Positions 34,244 to 43,677 of a DNA stretch of 64,000 nt are shown piece by piece. Position numbers and translations under genes: made by a program. The notes beneath the pieces were generated by a model. That model saw only the letters and a list, made by a program, of their open reading frames with translations, ran no database searches and had not been told where the DNA came from. This DNA is from Chryseobacterium gallinarum (GTDB taxonomy: Bacteria; Bacteroidota; Bacteroidia; Flavobacteriales; Weeksellaceae), in contig NZ_CP009928.1 in the NCBI RefSeq assembly GCF_001021975.1, positions 2,732,001 through 2,796,000 of the forward strand, given 5' to 3'. The stretch's first letter is position 1, and each line of letters opens with the position of its first letter.

Positions 34244-36985
34244 ATGAAAAATAAAAAAATTATCCTTTCGGCTTCTGTTTTATTCTTTCTGGGTGCCTTT
34301 TCCTATGGACAGGAAAGAGACAGCATCAAAATAAAAAAAGACAGTGTAAAGACCAATAATGTAGAAGAAGTAGTAATATTAGGGTCAAGGGCCGGAGCAA
34401 GATCAAAGACTGACAGTCCTGTTCCTGTTGATGTTTTCAATGTAAAAGAATCATCCATCATCCTTCCACAGACCAATATTGGGCAAATCCTGAATGCTGT
34501 TGCCCCATCTTTTACCTCAACCATACAAACAAATTCGGATGGAACAGACCATCTGGATCCTGCGCAGCTTAGAGGATTAGGTCCTGATCAGGTATTGGTT
34601 TTAGTCAATGGAAAAAGAAGACATACTTCTGCTTTGGTGAATGTAAATGGTACGCCCGGAAGGGGAACAGTAGGAACGGATTTGAATGCTATTCCGTCTT
34701 TTGCACTAAACAGGATAGAAGTACTGAGGGATGGAGCAGCTGCACAGTATGGTTCTGATGCCATTGCCGGGGTAATGAACCTGGAGCTTAAAAGGGATAC
34801 GGGAAAACTGGCCGGGCAAATTAGCTATGGTGGAAACTTAACTCCTGCTGCGAATGACCATACCGGTAATTTTGATGGTCAGAATATTCAGTTAGATTTA
34901 AACTACGGTAATAAAATAGGAACAAAAGGCGGCTTTTTTAATATCACCTGGTCTTCCCAGTTCAGAAATCCAACTTCCAGGGCAGGTGCCGAAAGCGGAA
35001 CAATTTATAATGCATACAATGCTATTGAACAACGTGCTTTGAATGACGGGGTTAATCTTTCTTCTCTATTTAACAATATTAATAATACCCCGAATTCTCA
35101 GCAGCTGATTAATTATATACATCAGTATGCTCAGGGAGTTAATTATTTTACGTCTACTTTTCAAAATCAGATCCAGGGAGCTAATACCATCGGAGCGTTA
35201 CAAGGGCTTTTGGGGGCAGATTTTACTGATCAGGAGTTAGCATACCGGGGGCAGACCAGAAAAGATTTCAACATGCAGGTAGGGCAGTCCAAGCTTAATA
35301 ACCACCAGCTGTTTATCAATGCTGAAGTTCCAGTCAGCGATAACTGGAAAGTCTATACTTTTGGAGGATATAGTTTAAGACATGGTACTTCAGGAGGATT
35401 TTACAGGAAGCCTAACCAGAGCAGAACTTTTACAGGATTATATCCCAACGGCTATTTGCCCCAGATTGGAACTGATATTCAGGACATCTCTCTGGCTGCA
35501 GGTATCAAGGGAAAATGGGACGGCTGGAATATTGATTTGAGTAATACTTTCGGACAAAACTCATTCAACTATACTATCAAAAATACCGGCAATACATCTT
35601 TACGGTTTGCTTCACCAGGTGAGTTTGATGCCGGCGGTTTAAGATTCACCCAAAACACAATCAACCTGGATTTTTCGAAAAAATATGATGTATGGGAAGG
35701 ATTAAATGTGGCTTTTGGAGGTGAACACCGTTTTGAAAACTTTAAAATGACACCGGGTGAAGAAGCTTCTTATACGACGTATGATGTTTTCGGGAATGTC
35801 TGGAACGGAAACTCCCAGAGACCGACGGATTTCTTTGGAGCAACACTTCCTGGAGGTTCACAGGTGTTTGGTGGTTTCAGACCTGAAAATGCAGTCAATA
35901 AAAACAGACAGTCTGTGGCGGCTTACGCAGATGTAGAGTTTAATTTTACCCACTGGCTTTTGGTAGATGCGGCCGCAAGATATGAGAACTACTCTGATTT
36001 CGGATCGACATTTAACTACAAGTTAGCATCAAGAGTGAAAGTAGCTCCTGATTTTAATATAAGATTTGCCGGATCTACAGGATTCAGAGCTCCTTCTATT
36101 CATCAGATCTATTATAATGTAACCTCTACTTTGTTTACCAATAATCAACTTCTGGAAGTAGGGACCTTTAGTAATGATTCACAAGTCGCCGGATTGCTGG
36201 GAATACCAAAATTGAAACAGGAAACTTCAAAATCTGCAAGTGTGGGTTTTACCTATAAAATTCCATCTGTAAATCTGACCTTTACTGCAGACGGATATTT
36301 TACGAAAATCGATAACCGGATTATCCTTACAGACCAATTTTTAAAAGCAAATGTACCTGGTGATGCACAGCTGGTCTATGATCAACTGGGCGTGAATGGA
36401 GCCCAGTTTTTTACCAATGCTATTGATACGGAAACAAAAGGTCTGGATGTAGTGATTTCACATAATGCCAGATTTTCAGGGGTAAAATTGGACAATAATT
36501 TCGCAATTAACCTTAACCAGACCAAGCAGGTAGGGGATATTCACTCTTCAGGACTGTTGCAGTCTCCGCAGCTTGAGAAAGTATATTTTTCTGAAAAGTC
36601 CAGAGTATATCTGGAAGAAGCAGTGCCAAGGGTAAAGGCCAGTCTTTCTCATACACTTACCTGGAAAAATGCCAATTTCTATCTTAGAAACACTTATTTC
36701 GGAAAGGTAACGGGAGCCGATATTATCGATGTGAATGGTGATGGAGTTATTGATTTTAATGAACATCAGAAAATAGGAGATAAAATTATCACCGATATTT
36801 CCGTAGCGTATCAGTTTACCAAAAACGTAGGGCTGACCCTCGGGGTAAATAATTTATTTGATATTTATCCTACTAAGAACCTGCCGGCTTCTACCAATAA
36901 TGACCAGTTTATCTATTCACGATCTACTTCACAGTTCGGTCAAAACGGGCGATATGTTTTCACCAGACTCAATTTTAATTTTTAA
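34244..36985 (+). CDS. TonB-dependent outer-membrane receptor
   Basis: A 913-residue outer-membrane beta-barrel that should import a ligand driven by TonB. The preferred start at 34244 gives MKNKKIILSASVLFFLGAFSYGQ, a signal peptide. The plug domain follows (about residues 40-190) with VEEVVILGSRAGARS, the N-terminal TonB-box-like region, and LRDGAAAQYGSDAIAGVMNLELKR. The barrel continues to a terminal aromatic strand YVFTRLNFNF. No CarboxypepD_reg domain precedes the plug, and no SusD or siderophore gene adjoins. It is monocistronic with its own two-element promoter and terminator. The ligand is unknown. Confidence 0.92.
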   Translation: MKNKKIILSASVLFFLGAFSYGQERDSIKIKKDSVKTNNVEEVVILGSRAGARSKTDSPVPVDVFNVKESSIILPQTNIGQILNAVAPSFTSTIQTNSDGTDHLDPAQLRGLGPDQVLVLVNGKRRHTSALVNVNGTPGRGTVGTDLNAIPSFALNRIEVLRDGAAAQYGSDAIAGVMNLELKRDTGKLAGQISYGGNLTPAANDHTGNFDGQNIQLDLNYGNKIGTKGGFFNITWSSQFRNPTSRAGAESGTIYNAYNAIEQRALNDGVNLSSLFNNINNTPNSQQLINYIHQYAQGVNYFTSTFQNQIQGANTIGALQGLLGADFTDQELAYRGQTRKDFNMQVGQSKLNNHQLFINAEVPVSDNWKVYTFGGYSLRHGTSGGFYRKPNQSRTFTGLYPNGYLPQIGTDIQDISLAAGIKGKWDGWNIDLSNTFGQNSFNYTIKNTGNTSLRFASPGEFDAGGLRFTQNTINLDFSKKYDVWEGLNVAFGGEHRFENFKMTPGEEASYTTYDVFGNVWNGNSQRPTDFFGATLPGGSQVFGGFRPENAVNKNRQSVAAYADVEFNFTHWLLVDAAARYENYSDFGSTFNYKLASRVKVAPDFNIRFAGSTGFRAPSIHQIYYNVTSTLFTNNQLLEVGTFSNDSQVAGLLGIPKLKQETSKSASVGFTYKIPSVNLTFTADGYFTKIDNRIILTDQFLKANVPGDAQLVYDQLGVNGAQFFTNAIDTETKGLDVVISHNARFSGVKLDNNFAINLNQTKQVGDIHSSGLLQSPQLEKVYFSEKSRVYLEEAVPRVKASLSHTLTWKNANFYLRNTYFGKVTGADIIDVNGDGVIDFNEHQKIGDKIITDISVAYQFTKNVGLTLGVNNLFDIYPTKNLPASTNNDQFIYSRSTSQFGQNGRYVFTRLNFNF

Positions 36986-37002
36986 TTAAAACGAGACTTA
37001 TA

Positions 37003-37037
37003 AAAAACGGAACCTAAAAATGGGTTCCGTTTTTTTT
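37003..37037. terminator. Hairpin terminator after the TonB receptor gene
   Basis: AAAACGGAACC and GGTTCCGTTTT pair around an 8-base loop with T-runs on both sides, between the receptor and the converging tenA. Confidence 0.85.
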
Positions 37038-37101
37038 GTTATACTTAGCTTCGTTTAGTACATCACTCTTATACATTCTTTTCAGCGGTTCTGTGAAATA
37101 T

Positions 37102-37752
37102 CTATTTCCATTTCTTCAATTCATAAGCAGCTTCCCAGAAATAATACTCCAATCTGGTAGCCATGATAAAAGCTTCCGACATCTTTTCCTTGGTTTCTTG
37201 CGTACTGTTTTCAGCTAATCTGTCACATATGGAAATAGCCTGGTCTACCGCTTGGGAAAATTCTTCTCCAGCATACGTGGCAATCCATTTTTCATAGGGA
37301 TTGTCTACTGTATTCCGGGTTTTGTAAATATAATTTCCTACCTCTCTGTAAATCCAGAAACAAGGAAGTACTGCTGCAACAGCAATTTCTACCGATTCAA
37401 GGGCAGCCGTACTCCTCAGAAAATGAATATAATGATGACAGGCAGGTTGTAAAACTCCTTTATCAGTTAGGCCAAAATCTTTAAAATAAGATTCATGCAA
37501 AGCATTTTCCACGACAATGGCATTTTCTGCAAACTGCATAAAAGTAAGAACATCCTGAAGATCCGGGATCTTAGCAGCAATTAAAGACAGGCTCCTACCG
37601 AAATGTTCCAGGTATAATGAGTCCTGGGCCATGTAAAAACGGAATTTTTCCTGTGGAAGGCTACCATCGGATAATTCTTTGATAAAAGGCATTTCCAGAA
37701 TAGACTGATACTGGTCTTCTATAGCCAGCCAGTTTTTTTCAGACCATTTCAT
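37102..37752 (-). CDS. tenA: Thiaminase II / aminopyrimidine aminohydrolase
   Basis: TenA hydrolyses base-degraded thiamin to recover hydroxymethylpyrimidine. From the ATG at 37752 it has 216 residues and starts MKWSEKNW. The catalytic pattern is intact: Asp44 in AQDSLYLEHF, the nucleophile Cys131 in LPCFWIYREVG with Glu137, and a C-terminal glutamate region FSQAVDQAISICDRL. The frame is open 66 bases further upstream but that portion is within thiD, so the inner ATG, which overlaps the thiD end by 14 bases, is used. It is the last gene of the operon thiM-thiE-thiD-tenA. Confidence 0.92.
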   Translation of the reverse strand: MKWSEKNWLAIEDQYQSILEMPFIKELSDGSLPQEKFRFYMAQDSLYLEHFGRSLSLIAAKIPDLQDVLTFMQFAENAIVVENALHESYFKDFGLTDKGVLQPACHHYIHFLRSTAALESVEIAVAAVLPCFWIYREVGNYIYKTRNTVDNPYEKWIATYAGEEFSQAVDQAISICDRLAENSTQETKEKMSEAFIMATRLEYYFWEAAYELKKWK

Positions 37753-38572
37753 TTTTAATAAGTTTTTGCGGGTTAAAGAAATGATTAAGTGGACCATTAC
37801 CTGATCCTGTCTGTACATCCATTCCGTTTTCTATGGCCTGGTAAATATATTGCTGGCCCAAAGAAACAGCATCATATAAAGTTTTCCCCTGGGCGATATA
37901 CGCGGCTATTGCGGAAGAAAGCGTACAACCGGAGCCATGGGTATTGTTGGTATTCAGTTTTGAAGATTCAAAAGAATGGTAATGTCCATCCTCATCATAA
38001 AACAATGAAGTGATGATTGGAGTTTCCTGATGACCGCCTTTTAGAAGGATATTTTTACACCCAAGCTGTTTTATTTTTTTTCCAGCTGTATACAGGTCAT
38101 CCAGGGATACTACTTTCATATCTGCTAAAATTGCGGCTTCATCCATATTGGGAGTGATAACATCAGCAATAGGAAATAGCTTTTCTGTAATCGCTTTTAT
38201 GGTTTCTTCTTCAATCAGACGATGGCCGCTCGTTGCAACCATCACCGGATCAAATACAACAGGTATTTTTTTATACCCGGATAAGGTCGAAACAATGGTT
38301 TCCACCAGTTGCGGAGTGTGAACCATCCCGATTTTAATGGCATCGGGGACAATATCTTCCAATATGGCTCTGATCTGGTCTTCAACTGCTTCTATGGGAA
38401 TCGGGTATATTTTTCTTACTCCCCGGGTATTCTGAACGGGTAATGCTGTCAATACTGAAGTGGAAAAACATCCGAGAGCAGAAGTTGTTTTAATATCGGC
38501 CTGGATTCCTGCACCTCCGCTTCCGTCAAAGCCTGCAATGGTTAAAACAGATGGATATTTGTATTTTTTCAT
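37739..38572 (-). CDS. thiD: Hydroxymethylpyrimidine/phosphomethylpyrimidine kinase
   Basis: ThiD phosphorylates HMP twice to give HMP-PP for thiamin synthesis. The 277-residue product shows ribokinase-fold motifs: the start VLTIAGFDGSGGAGIQADIKT and the C-terminal anion-hole motif NTHGSGCTLSSAIAAYIAQG near residue 210. GHQETP near 186 and DPVMVATSGHRL near 107 also fit. The ATG overlaps the thiE stop in a 4-base ATGA arrangement, and its own end overlaps tenA. In the operon it supplies the pyrimidine branch from HMP recovered by TenA. Confidence 0.95.
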   Translation of the reverse strand: MKKYKYPSVLTIAGFDGSGGAGIQADIKTTSALGCFSTSVLTALPVQNTRGVRKIYPIPIEAVEDQIRAILEDIVPDAIKIGMVHTPQLVETIVSTLSGYKKIPVVFDPVMVATSGHRLIEEETIKAITEKLFPIADVITPNMDEAAILADMKVVSLDDLYTAGKKIKQLGCKNILLKGGHQETPIITSLFYDEDGHYHSFESSKLNTNNTHGSGCTLSSAIAAYIAQGKTLYDAVSLGQQYIYQAIENGMDVQTGSGNGPLNHFFNPQKLIKNEMV

Positions 38573-39204
38573 TTTAAAATCTCATTTTTTAATTCATATG
38601 CTGCTTTCTGAGGATCAGCAGCGCTGCATATTGCAGAAACTACAGCAAGACAATCTGCACCTGCGTTGATGACAGCTTTTGCATTTTCAAGATGAATACT
38701 GCCGATTGCCACCAAAGGTTTTTCTGTAAGTTGCCTGATTTTGGTAATTCCTTCAAGGCCCCATTCTGTGACCGTATCCGTTTTAGTTCTGGTCTTGAAA
38801 ACAGGACTGATTCCCAGGTAATCAGATACAGCAGCCTGTTCGTTTTTAAGCTGGGCCAGATATTCAACAGAATAACCAATCATTTTATCCTGAAGATGAG
38901 GTCGTTGTCTCAGCTGGGTAGGAGGAGTATCATTATTACCAACATGAATGCCGGCTGCATTTACCTTTTCTGCAACTTCAACACAATCATTAATTATCAA
39001 TGGAATATTATATTTATGGGTAATTTCAATAAGTTGCTGAGCTTTTCGAAGGAATAGTTCCGTGTTATCATTTTTTTCCCGCAGCTGGATGAGATCTACT
39101 CCTCCGAGAATTGCCTGTTCAGCAACGGTCAGAAAATTCTTCCCCATACAGTCGGCTTGTGAAATGACCAGGTATAATTGATAAGGAAAAAAAGCAGTAC
39201 TCAT
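38569..39204 (-). CDS. thiE: Thiamin-phosphate synthase
   Basis: ThiE joins HMP-PP and thiazole phosphate to thiamin phosphate. The 211-residue TIM-barrel protein shows the pattern GGVDLIQLREKND near residue 35 (pyrophosphate and HMP binding), the INDCVEVAEKVNAAGIHVGNND stretch near 71, and GISPVFKTRTKTD near 131. The final phosphate-binding loop reads AIGSIHLENAKAVINAGADCLAVVSAI. It overlaps thiM by 4 bases and thiD by 4 bases, so translation is coupled. Length is normal (about 205-215). Confidence 0.94.
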   Translation of the reverse strand: MSTAFFPYQLYLVISQADCMGKNFLTVAEQAILGGVDLIQLREKNDNTELFLRKAQQLIEITHKYNIPLIINDCVEVAEKVNAAGIHVGNNDTPPTQLRQRPHLQDKMIGYSVEYLAQLKNEQAAVSDYLGISPVFKTRTKTDTVTEWGLEGITKIRQLTEKPLVAIGSIHLENAKAVINAGADCLAVVSAICSAADPQKAAYELKNEILK

Positions 39205-40007
39205 TTTTGCTCTATTTTTAAATGCGCAGTAAACTCTTCTTCTGTTATATTGTATAATTTATCAATCAGAAGCATTTGCAGACTTCCCGGTCCCGGGCTC
39301 TCTTTTGCAGCCAGTTCCCCGGCAATCCCCAATAGACTCATAGCAGATGCCACAGCAAGGGTTTTATCTTCTGCAACACCTGTAAAAGCGCCTATTAATG
39401 CAGTAGCAGAGCAGCCTAGCCCTGTTACTTTAGTCATTAGCGGATGTCCGTTTCTAATAAAGAACTGATCTTTTGAATTAAGGATAATATCTGTTTCACC
39501 GGATATACAGACAATTGTGTTGTACCGGCCGGCTAATATTTGACCGGCATCAATAGCTTCGTTGCTTTGAGCAGTACTGTCCACACCTTTGGTTACTGTG
39601 GTATTGATGTTAGCCAGGGCAATAATTTCAGAAGCATTCCCTCTGATAACAGCAGGGCGATATTGCAAAAGCCGTTGTAAGGTTTGATCACGGAACGAAG
39701 TGGCACCGGCACCTACGGGATCCAGAACCCAGGGTTTTTGCATTGTATGAGCTGCTTCGGCAGCGATAAGCATAGATTCAGCCCAGTATTCATCAAGAGT
39801 TCCGATATTAATAACTACCGAATGGGCAATATGGGCCATTTCCCTGATTTCAGATCGGGCATGGGCCATAACCGGGGAAGCTCCCACAGCCAAAAGAGCA
39901 TTGGCGGTATTGTTCATCACTACAAAATTGGTAATGTTGTGAACGAGCGGTGACTTTTGTTTTACAAGCTGGACTTGTTGCCAGAGAGTTTTTTCCATTG
40001 TTATCAT
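39201..40007 (-). CDS. thiM: Hydroxyethylthiazole kinase
   Basis: ThiM phosphorylates recovered hydroxyethylthiazole with ATP. The 268-residue product has PLVHNITNFVVMNNTANALLAVGASPVMAH (residues 20-49), the family's substrate region. DPVGAGAT is near residue 96, and GLGCSATALIGAFTGVAED near 196 is the anion-hole segment with the reactive Cys. The start could also be the in-frame Met at residue 4. It is the first gene of a salvage operon under a TPP riboswitch. No thiC, thiG or thiS gene occurs nearby, so this operon reads as salvage rather than complete de novo synthesis. Confidence 0.93.
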   Translation of the reverse strand: MITMEKTLWQQVQLVKQKSPLVHNITNFVVMNNTANALLAVGASPVMAHARSEIREMAHIAHSVVINIGTLDEYWAESMLIAAEAAHTMQKPWVLDPVGAGATSFRDQTLQRLLQYRPAVIRGNASEIIALANINTTVTKGVDSTAQSNEAIDAGQILAGRYNTIVCISGETDIILNSKDQFFIRNGHPLMTKVTGLGCSATALIGAFTGVAEDKTLAVASAMSLLGIAGELAAKESPGPGSLQMLLIDKLYNITEEEFTAHLKIEQK

Positions 40008-40039
40008 TTAAAAAAAATAGCTTTAGGAAAAATCCGGAA

Positions 40040-40047
40040 CAAAAGTA
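40040..40047 (-). promoter_or_regulatory. Possible second promoter box between riboswitch and thiM
   Basis: TACTTTTG on the minus strand fits TAnnTTTG and lies after the riboswitch, 33 bases before the thiM ATG. Transcripts from it would escape TPP control. Confidence 0.35.
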
Positions 40048-40067
40048 CATTTACAAGGAATGTAGAT

Positions 40068-40142
40068 TTGCTTTTCCCTACGTCGGTGTAAGCCGTATCA
40101 GGTTCGAAGGGACTCTCTCAATTCTTTTCAGAATACCCCTAA
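40068..40142 (-). promoter_or_regulatory. TPP riboswitch (THI element) of the thiM operon
   Basis: On the minus strand the element reads AGGGGTATTCTG, then GAGAGAGTCCC, then the diagnostic ACCTGATACGG and CCGACGTAGGGAA. These are the conserved pyrimidine-sensing and pyrophosphate-sensing helices of the THI box. A TACATTTG promoter box is just upstream at 40150-40157, so the RNA starts at the element. The thiM ATG is about 60 bases beyond its end. Thiamin pyrophosphate should repress the operon. Confidence 0.92.
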
Positions 40143-40149
40143 AGCAAAA

Positions 40150-40157
40150 CAAATGTA
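40150..40157 (-). promoter_or_regulatory. -7 promoter box of the thiM operon
   Basis: TACATTTG on the minus strand fits TAnnTTTG; transcription from here would begin immediately before the TPP riboswitch. Confidence 0.6.
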
Positions 40158-40200
40158 TAAAAATTATAACAATGGTAAAAGGAATTTAAAGAAGACCTTA

Positions 40201-42042
40201 CTATCTTTCCACAAGCTCTTTTACCTGTTCACCATAAAAATCGGTTTCCGTAGTCCTGATTTTTAAAAGCTCATACCACTTTCTGAAAGCACCGATAAAG
40301 ACAATCAACATCAAAACCATTGCGGTAACGGCAAGAGCTGCCAATAAATATTGTTCCTTCGGAATGTAAATGGTCGTTACCTGGATGTAACCAGCCCAAA
40401 ATGTGATCCCAGCCATGAAGACTCCCGGAATAGCAGCACACAAAGCATATCTGCCCCTGTTCATCCTGATGAGCATCGTAGTGCAAACGATTAGTCCACA
40501 CGCGGCCAGCAGCTGATTACTGATTCCGAATAACGGCCAGATACTGCTTACATTTCCTGTATACACCAGATATCCCCAGGCAAAAGTGAAAAGAAGACTG
40601 CTGATGATAATTCCCGGAATCCAGTTTTTATCATTGAATTTAGGAATAACAGATCCCAGCATTTCCTGTAAAAAAAATCGTCCTACTCTTGTTCCTGCAT
40701 CTATCGCAGTAAGGATGAATACCGCCTCAAACATGATGGCAAAATTATACCAATAGGCTGTTAACTGATCCATATAAGGAATCTTGTTAAAGATATGAGC
40801 CATACCCACAGCCAGGGAAACGGCACCTCCGGTTCTCCCATGCAGATCAATGCCTATTTTTTGCGAGTAATAATCAATATCTACTCCGTGAAGAGCAGGA
40901 TGAGCAGCAAGGAAAGCATCATAGGATTCTTTAGGAGTATTAATAGCAAAATAATCACCCGGCATTAATGTACAGGCAGCTATTAAAGCCATAAGGGCAA
41001 CAAAACCTTCTACTAGCATAGCTCCATACCCCACAAAGAGGATTTCTCTCTCTTTATTAAGCATTTTAGGGGTTGTACCCGTAGCAATGACAGCATGAAA
41101 TCCCGATATGGCACCACACGCAATGACAATGAAGATAAATGGAAGCACAGGACCGCCTATGACTGGACCTCCTCCGTTAATAAATGCTGTAAGGGCAGGC
41201 ATCTGTATGGTGGGGTGAATAACGATTACTCCTACAGCAAGCATAATGATTGTCCCGATCTTTAAATAGGTTGAAAGATAATCTCTGGGAACAAGCAGCA
41301 GCCATACCGGTAATACGGAAGCTAAAAAGCCATATAACGGAATCGCAACTGAAATGGTTTTAATATCCCATGAAAATAAATTGTTCATAGCAGGATTCTG
41401 CATCAGGCTATGCCCGCCAATAATCCCGGCAATCAGAAGTATACCTCCCAGAATACTGGCCAATAGGACACTGTTCTTTTTATAACGCATAATCAGGCCC
41501 ATAATAATGGCAATTGGCATGGTAATGACCACCGTAAACAGCGACCAGGAAGCCTCATGCATGGCATTGATGCAGGCTAATGACAACCCTGCTAATGTGA
41601 GAATAAGAATGAACAGAATGGCAAATCCGGCCACAGTACCTGTTGCCTTACCAATTTCTTTTGAAGCAATTGTTGCCAGACTCTGTCCTTTATGTCTTAC
41701 AGAGGCAAATAAAACCACCATATCATGTACACCGCCTCCCAGAACGCATCCGATCAGGATCCATAAAGCACCGGGAAGATAACCGAACTGAGCAGCTAAT
41801 ACGGGACCTACAAGAGGGCCGGCAGCAGCAATTGCCGCAAAATGATGGCCAAACAGTACATTTTTATTCGTAGCAACATAATCTTTACCGTCTGCAAATT
41901 CTACAGCGGGAGTTGTATGCTGATCATTAAGCCGGAGTACTTTATTGGCAATGAAAATTCCGTAAAGACGGTAGGCAATCGCAAAAAGGAGAACAGATGT
42001 GAATATCAGCGTTAAAGCATTGATATTATTTAAAAAATCCAT
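40201..42042 (-). CDS. cstA: Carbon starvation protein CstA (pyruvate/peptide transporter)
   Basis: A 613-residue inner-membrane protein of the CstA family, which carries pyruvate and has been tied to peptide uptake under carbon limitation. The N-terminal family motif LRLNDQHTTPAVEFADGKDYVATNKNVLFGHHFAAIAAAGPLVGPVLAAQFGYLPG is intact (residues about 36-90). Many TM helices follow, with GCVLGGGVHDMVVLFASVRHKGQS near 98 and GTRVGRFFLQE near 452. The length is between the short (about 480) and long (about 700) forms. It ends 44 bases before the thiamin promoter and shares orientation with the operon, but it has no visible terminator, so some read-through into the riboswitch leader is possible. 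Confidence 0.94.
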   Translation of the reverse strand: MDFLNNINALTLIFTSVLLFAIAYRLYGIFIANKVLRLNDQHTTPAVEFADGKDYVATNKNVLFGHHFAAIAAAGPLVGPVLAAQFGYLPGALWILIGCVLGGGVHDMVVLFASVRHKGQSLATIASKEIGKATGTVAGFAILFILILTLAGLSLACINAMHEASWSLFTVVITMPIAIIMGLIMRYKKNSVLLASILGGILLIAGIIGGHSLMQNPAMNNLFSWDIKTISVAIPLYGFLASVLPVWLLLVPRDYLSTYLKIGTIIMLAVGVIVIHPTIQMPALTAFINGGGPVIGGPVLPFIFIVIACGAISGFHAVIATGTTPKMLNKEREILFVGYGAMLVEGFVALMALIAACTLMPGDYFAINTPKESYDAFLAAHPALHGVDIDYYSQKIGIDLHGRTGGAVSLAVGMAHIFNKIPYMDQLTAYWYNFAIMFEAVFILTAIDAGTRVGRFFLQEMLGSVIPKFNDKNWIPGIIISSLLFTFAWGYLVYTGNVSSIWPLFGISNQLLAACGLIVCTTMLIRMNRGRYALCAAIPGVFMAGITFWAGYIQVTTIYIPKEQYLLAALAVTAMVLMLIVFIGAFRKWYELLKIRTTETDFYGEQVKELVER

Positions 42043-42240
42043 ATCGTTTGTTTTGGTGATGAATAATTAAAAGGATTGGCTGTATTATTAAAAATAATTT
42101 AACATTGCGCCAAGTTAATTATTTTATGCATTAAAACAGTTGATATGTATATCAATTTAGCAAATTTGATACATTGTATAATTGTTTATGATTTATCTGT
42201 ATGGTTTTTAAGTGTTTATCTGTGGTATTGTGTATACAGA

Positions 42241-43272
42241 TTATTTCTTTTGGGAAATTATAAAATCAACCATTTGATCCGTAAGGTTATCCAGGTAAGC
42301 CTTATCAGTTGTATTGAAGCTGTGTACTCCATTATCAACGACAATTAAAGAAGTCTGGATTTTTGCTCTTTTTAATTTCCGGTAGAGCTTTTTTGACTGG
42401 CTTAAAGGAACTACTTTATCTTTATTTCCCTGGACAATTAAGGTGGGTACTCCGGCAGAAGTATAGCTGGCAGGAGAGATGGTTTTTAAATATTCAATGG
42501 CCCTTTCCTGATCCTTTTTGATATTATAACCGGAAAGTGCTTTTACCAGATTTTGCTGCAGGTTAACAATCTTCTTTGAAATCCGTCCAATCATAAAAAC
42601 AGGAATTGTGCCTAGTCTTGTATGGAAAAGCTTGTTTAGGTCAACCGGACCGTAATGGTCTATAACGTAGTTTACCTTTGCTGAATAAGAAGAAAGCTCA
42701 GGATTTCCTGTAAAAGCTTCATCAGGAGTATAAGCTGCAAGAAGTGACAGGTGCGCTCCGGCAGAAGCCCCGAATAGCCCTATGTTATTGGTGTCAAAAT
42801 TATATTTTTCCGCATTCTTTCGTACCCATCTTATGGCATCTTTGGTGTCTTCCAACGGGAGTGGGAAGTGGGTGCTGCTATTCAGGAGGGTATAGTTGAT
42901 GCTGATAACCGCATACTGCCTGGCTATCAGTTTGGCAATAGTTGTTTCCAGATAGTTGTCTGCATATACAATCTTATCACCTTCTACCCATCCTCCTCCG
43001 TGAACGTAGATTAAAACAGGGAATTTTTCATTAGAAGCTGTTTTAGGGGCATAAATATCAAGTGAAACAGGAACTCCTTTTTTATTGACTGTATACTCTA
43101 TATTTTCCGTAACCAATGCTATTTCAGGAAGTAAAGAGCTCTTTATCCGTGGCGCTTCAGGAGCTTGTGAAAAATTTTGTGAAAAAAATAAACTAGAATA
43201 GTTTAAAAGAAAAATAAAAAACAAATTTGTAACAAACCTGTAATTTAAAATATTGTTTAGAATTGATTTCAT
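42241..43272 (-). CDS. Secreted alpha/beta hydrolase (HSL/BD-FAE esterase-like)
   Basis: A 343-residue exported hydrolase with a hydrophobic N-terminal region around residues 10-32 that ends in SQNFSQ. The oxyanion-hole motif HGGGW lies near residue 91, the nucleophile elbow GASAG is near 168, and late Asp/His candidates are in VQGNKDKVVPL and VVDNGVHSF near 290 and 318. This HGGGW/GxSxG combination marks the hormone-sensitive lipase and BD-FAE esterase group. It likely cleaves small esters or acetyl groups; the substrate is not known. It is followed downstream by the DUF3037 gene on the same strand, but separated from cstA by 198 bases. Confidence 0.88.
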   Translation of the reverse strand: MKSILNNILNYRFVTNLFFIFLLNYSSLFFSQNFSQAPEAPRIKSSLLPEIALVTENIEYTVNKKGVPVSLDIYAPKTASNEKFPVLIYVHGGGWVEGDKIVYADNYLETTIAKLIARQYAVISINYTLLNSSTHFPLPLEDTKDAIRWVRKNAEKYNFDTNNIGLFGASAGAHLSLLAAYTPDEAFTGNPELSSYSAKVNYVIDHYGPVDLNKLFHTRLGTIPVFMIGRISKKIVNLQQNLVKALSGYNIKKDQERAIEYLKTISPASYTSAGVPTLIVQGNKDKVVPLSQSKKLYRKLKRAKIQTSLIVVDNGVHSFNTTDKAYLDNLTDQMVDFIISQKK

Positions 43273-43293
43273 AAAATTTTTTTAAGGAGTGTG

Positions 43294-43677
43294 TTACTTT
43301 ACTAACTCCTCAAAAAGCTTACCAAAAGTAGCATTCAGATCTTTGGATTTTCCGGGATGCGGTCTTGAAGTTTGTATTACAGCACTTCTTACAGCCGTAA
43401 GCCAGCGGAAACGTTCAGGAATATCCAGCAGAGCAATAGGGCCTCCGTCTCTTTCCCCATTGGCTATTTTCTGAAAGCTTGCCAGGTTCTGGATAATATC
43501 TTCATAATCCAGCTTACTGTGCATCAGTTTAAATTTATCCGGACACAGATAAAATTCAACCCGGATGAATTTTTCTTTTTTGGAAAACATTATCAGTCCG
43601 ATATTGAAAAATTCTTCTCTCTCAACTTTCGGTACCAAGCGTATTACCGCATATTCGTATATTTTATCCTCTTGCAT
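43294..43677 (-). CDS. DUF3037 domain protein, paired with HipA-like kinase
   Basis: A 127-residue protein of the DUF3037 family: it begins MQEDKIYEYAVIRLVPKVEREEFFNIGLIMFSKKEKFIRVEF. The function of DUF3037 is not known. Its ATG overlaps the end of a HipA-like kinase gene by 14 bases, and DUF3037 genes are typically next to such HipA_2 kinases, so the two are expected to act together. It ends in RPHPGKSKDLNATFGKLFEELVK, the family C-terminus. No DNA-binding motif typical of HipB is visible in it, so it is not a standard HipB antitoxin. Confidence 0.85.
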   Translation of the reverse strand: MQEDKIYEYAVIRLVPKVEREEFFNIGLIMFSKKEKFIRVEFYLCPDKFKLMHSKLDYEDIIQNLASFQKIANGERDGGPIALLDIPERFRWLTAVRSAVIQTSRPHPGKSKDLNATFGKLFEELVK

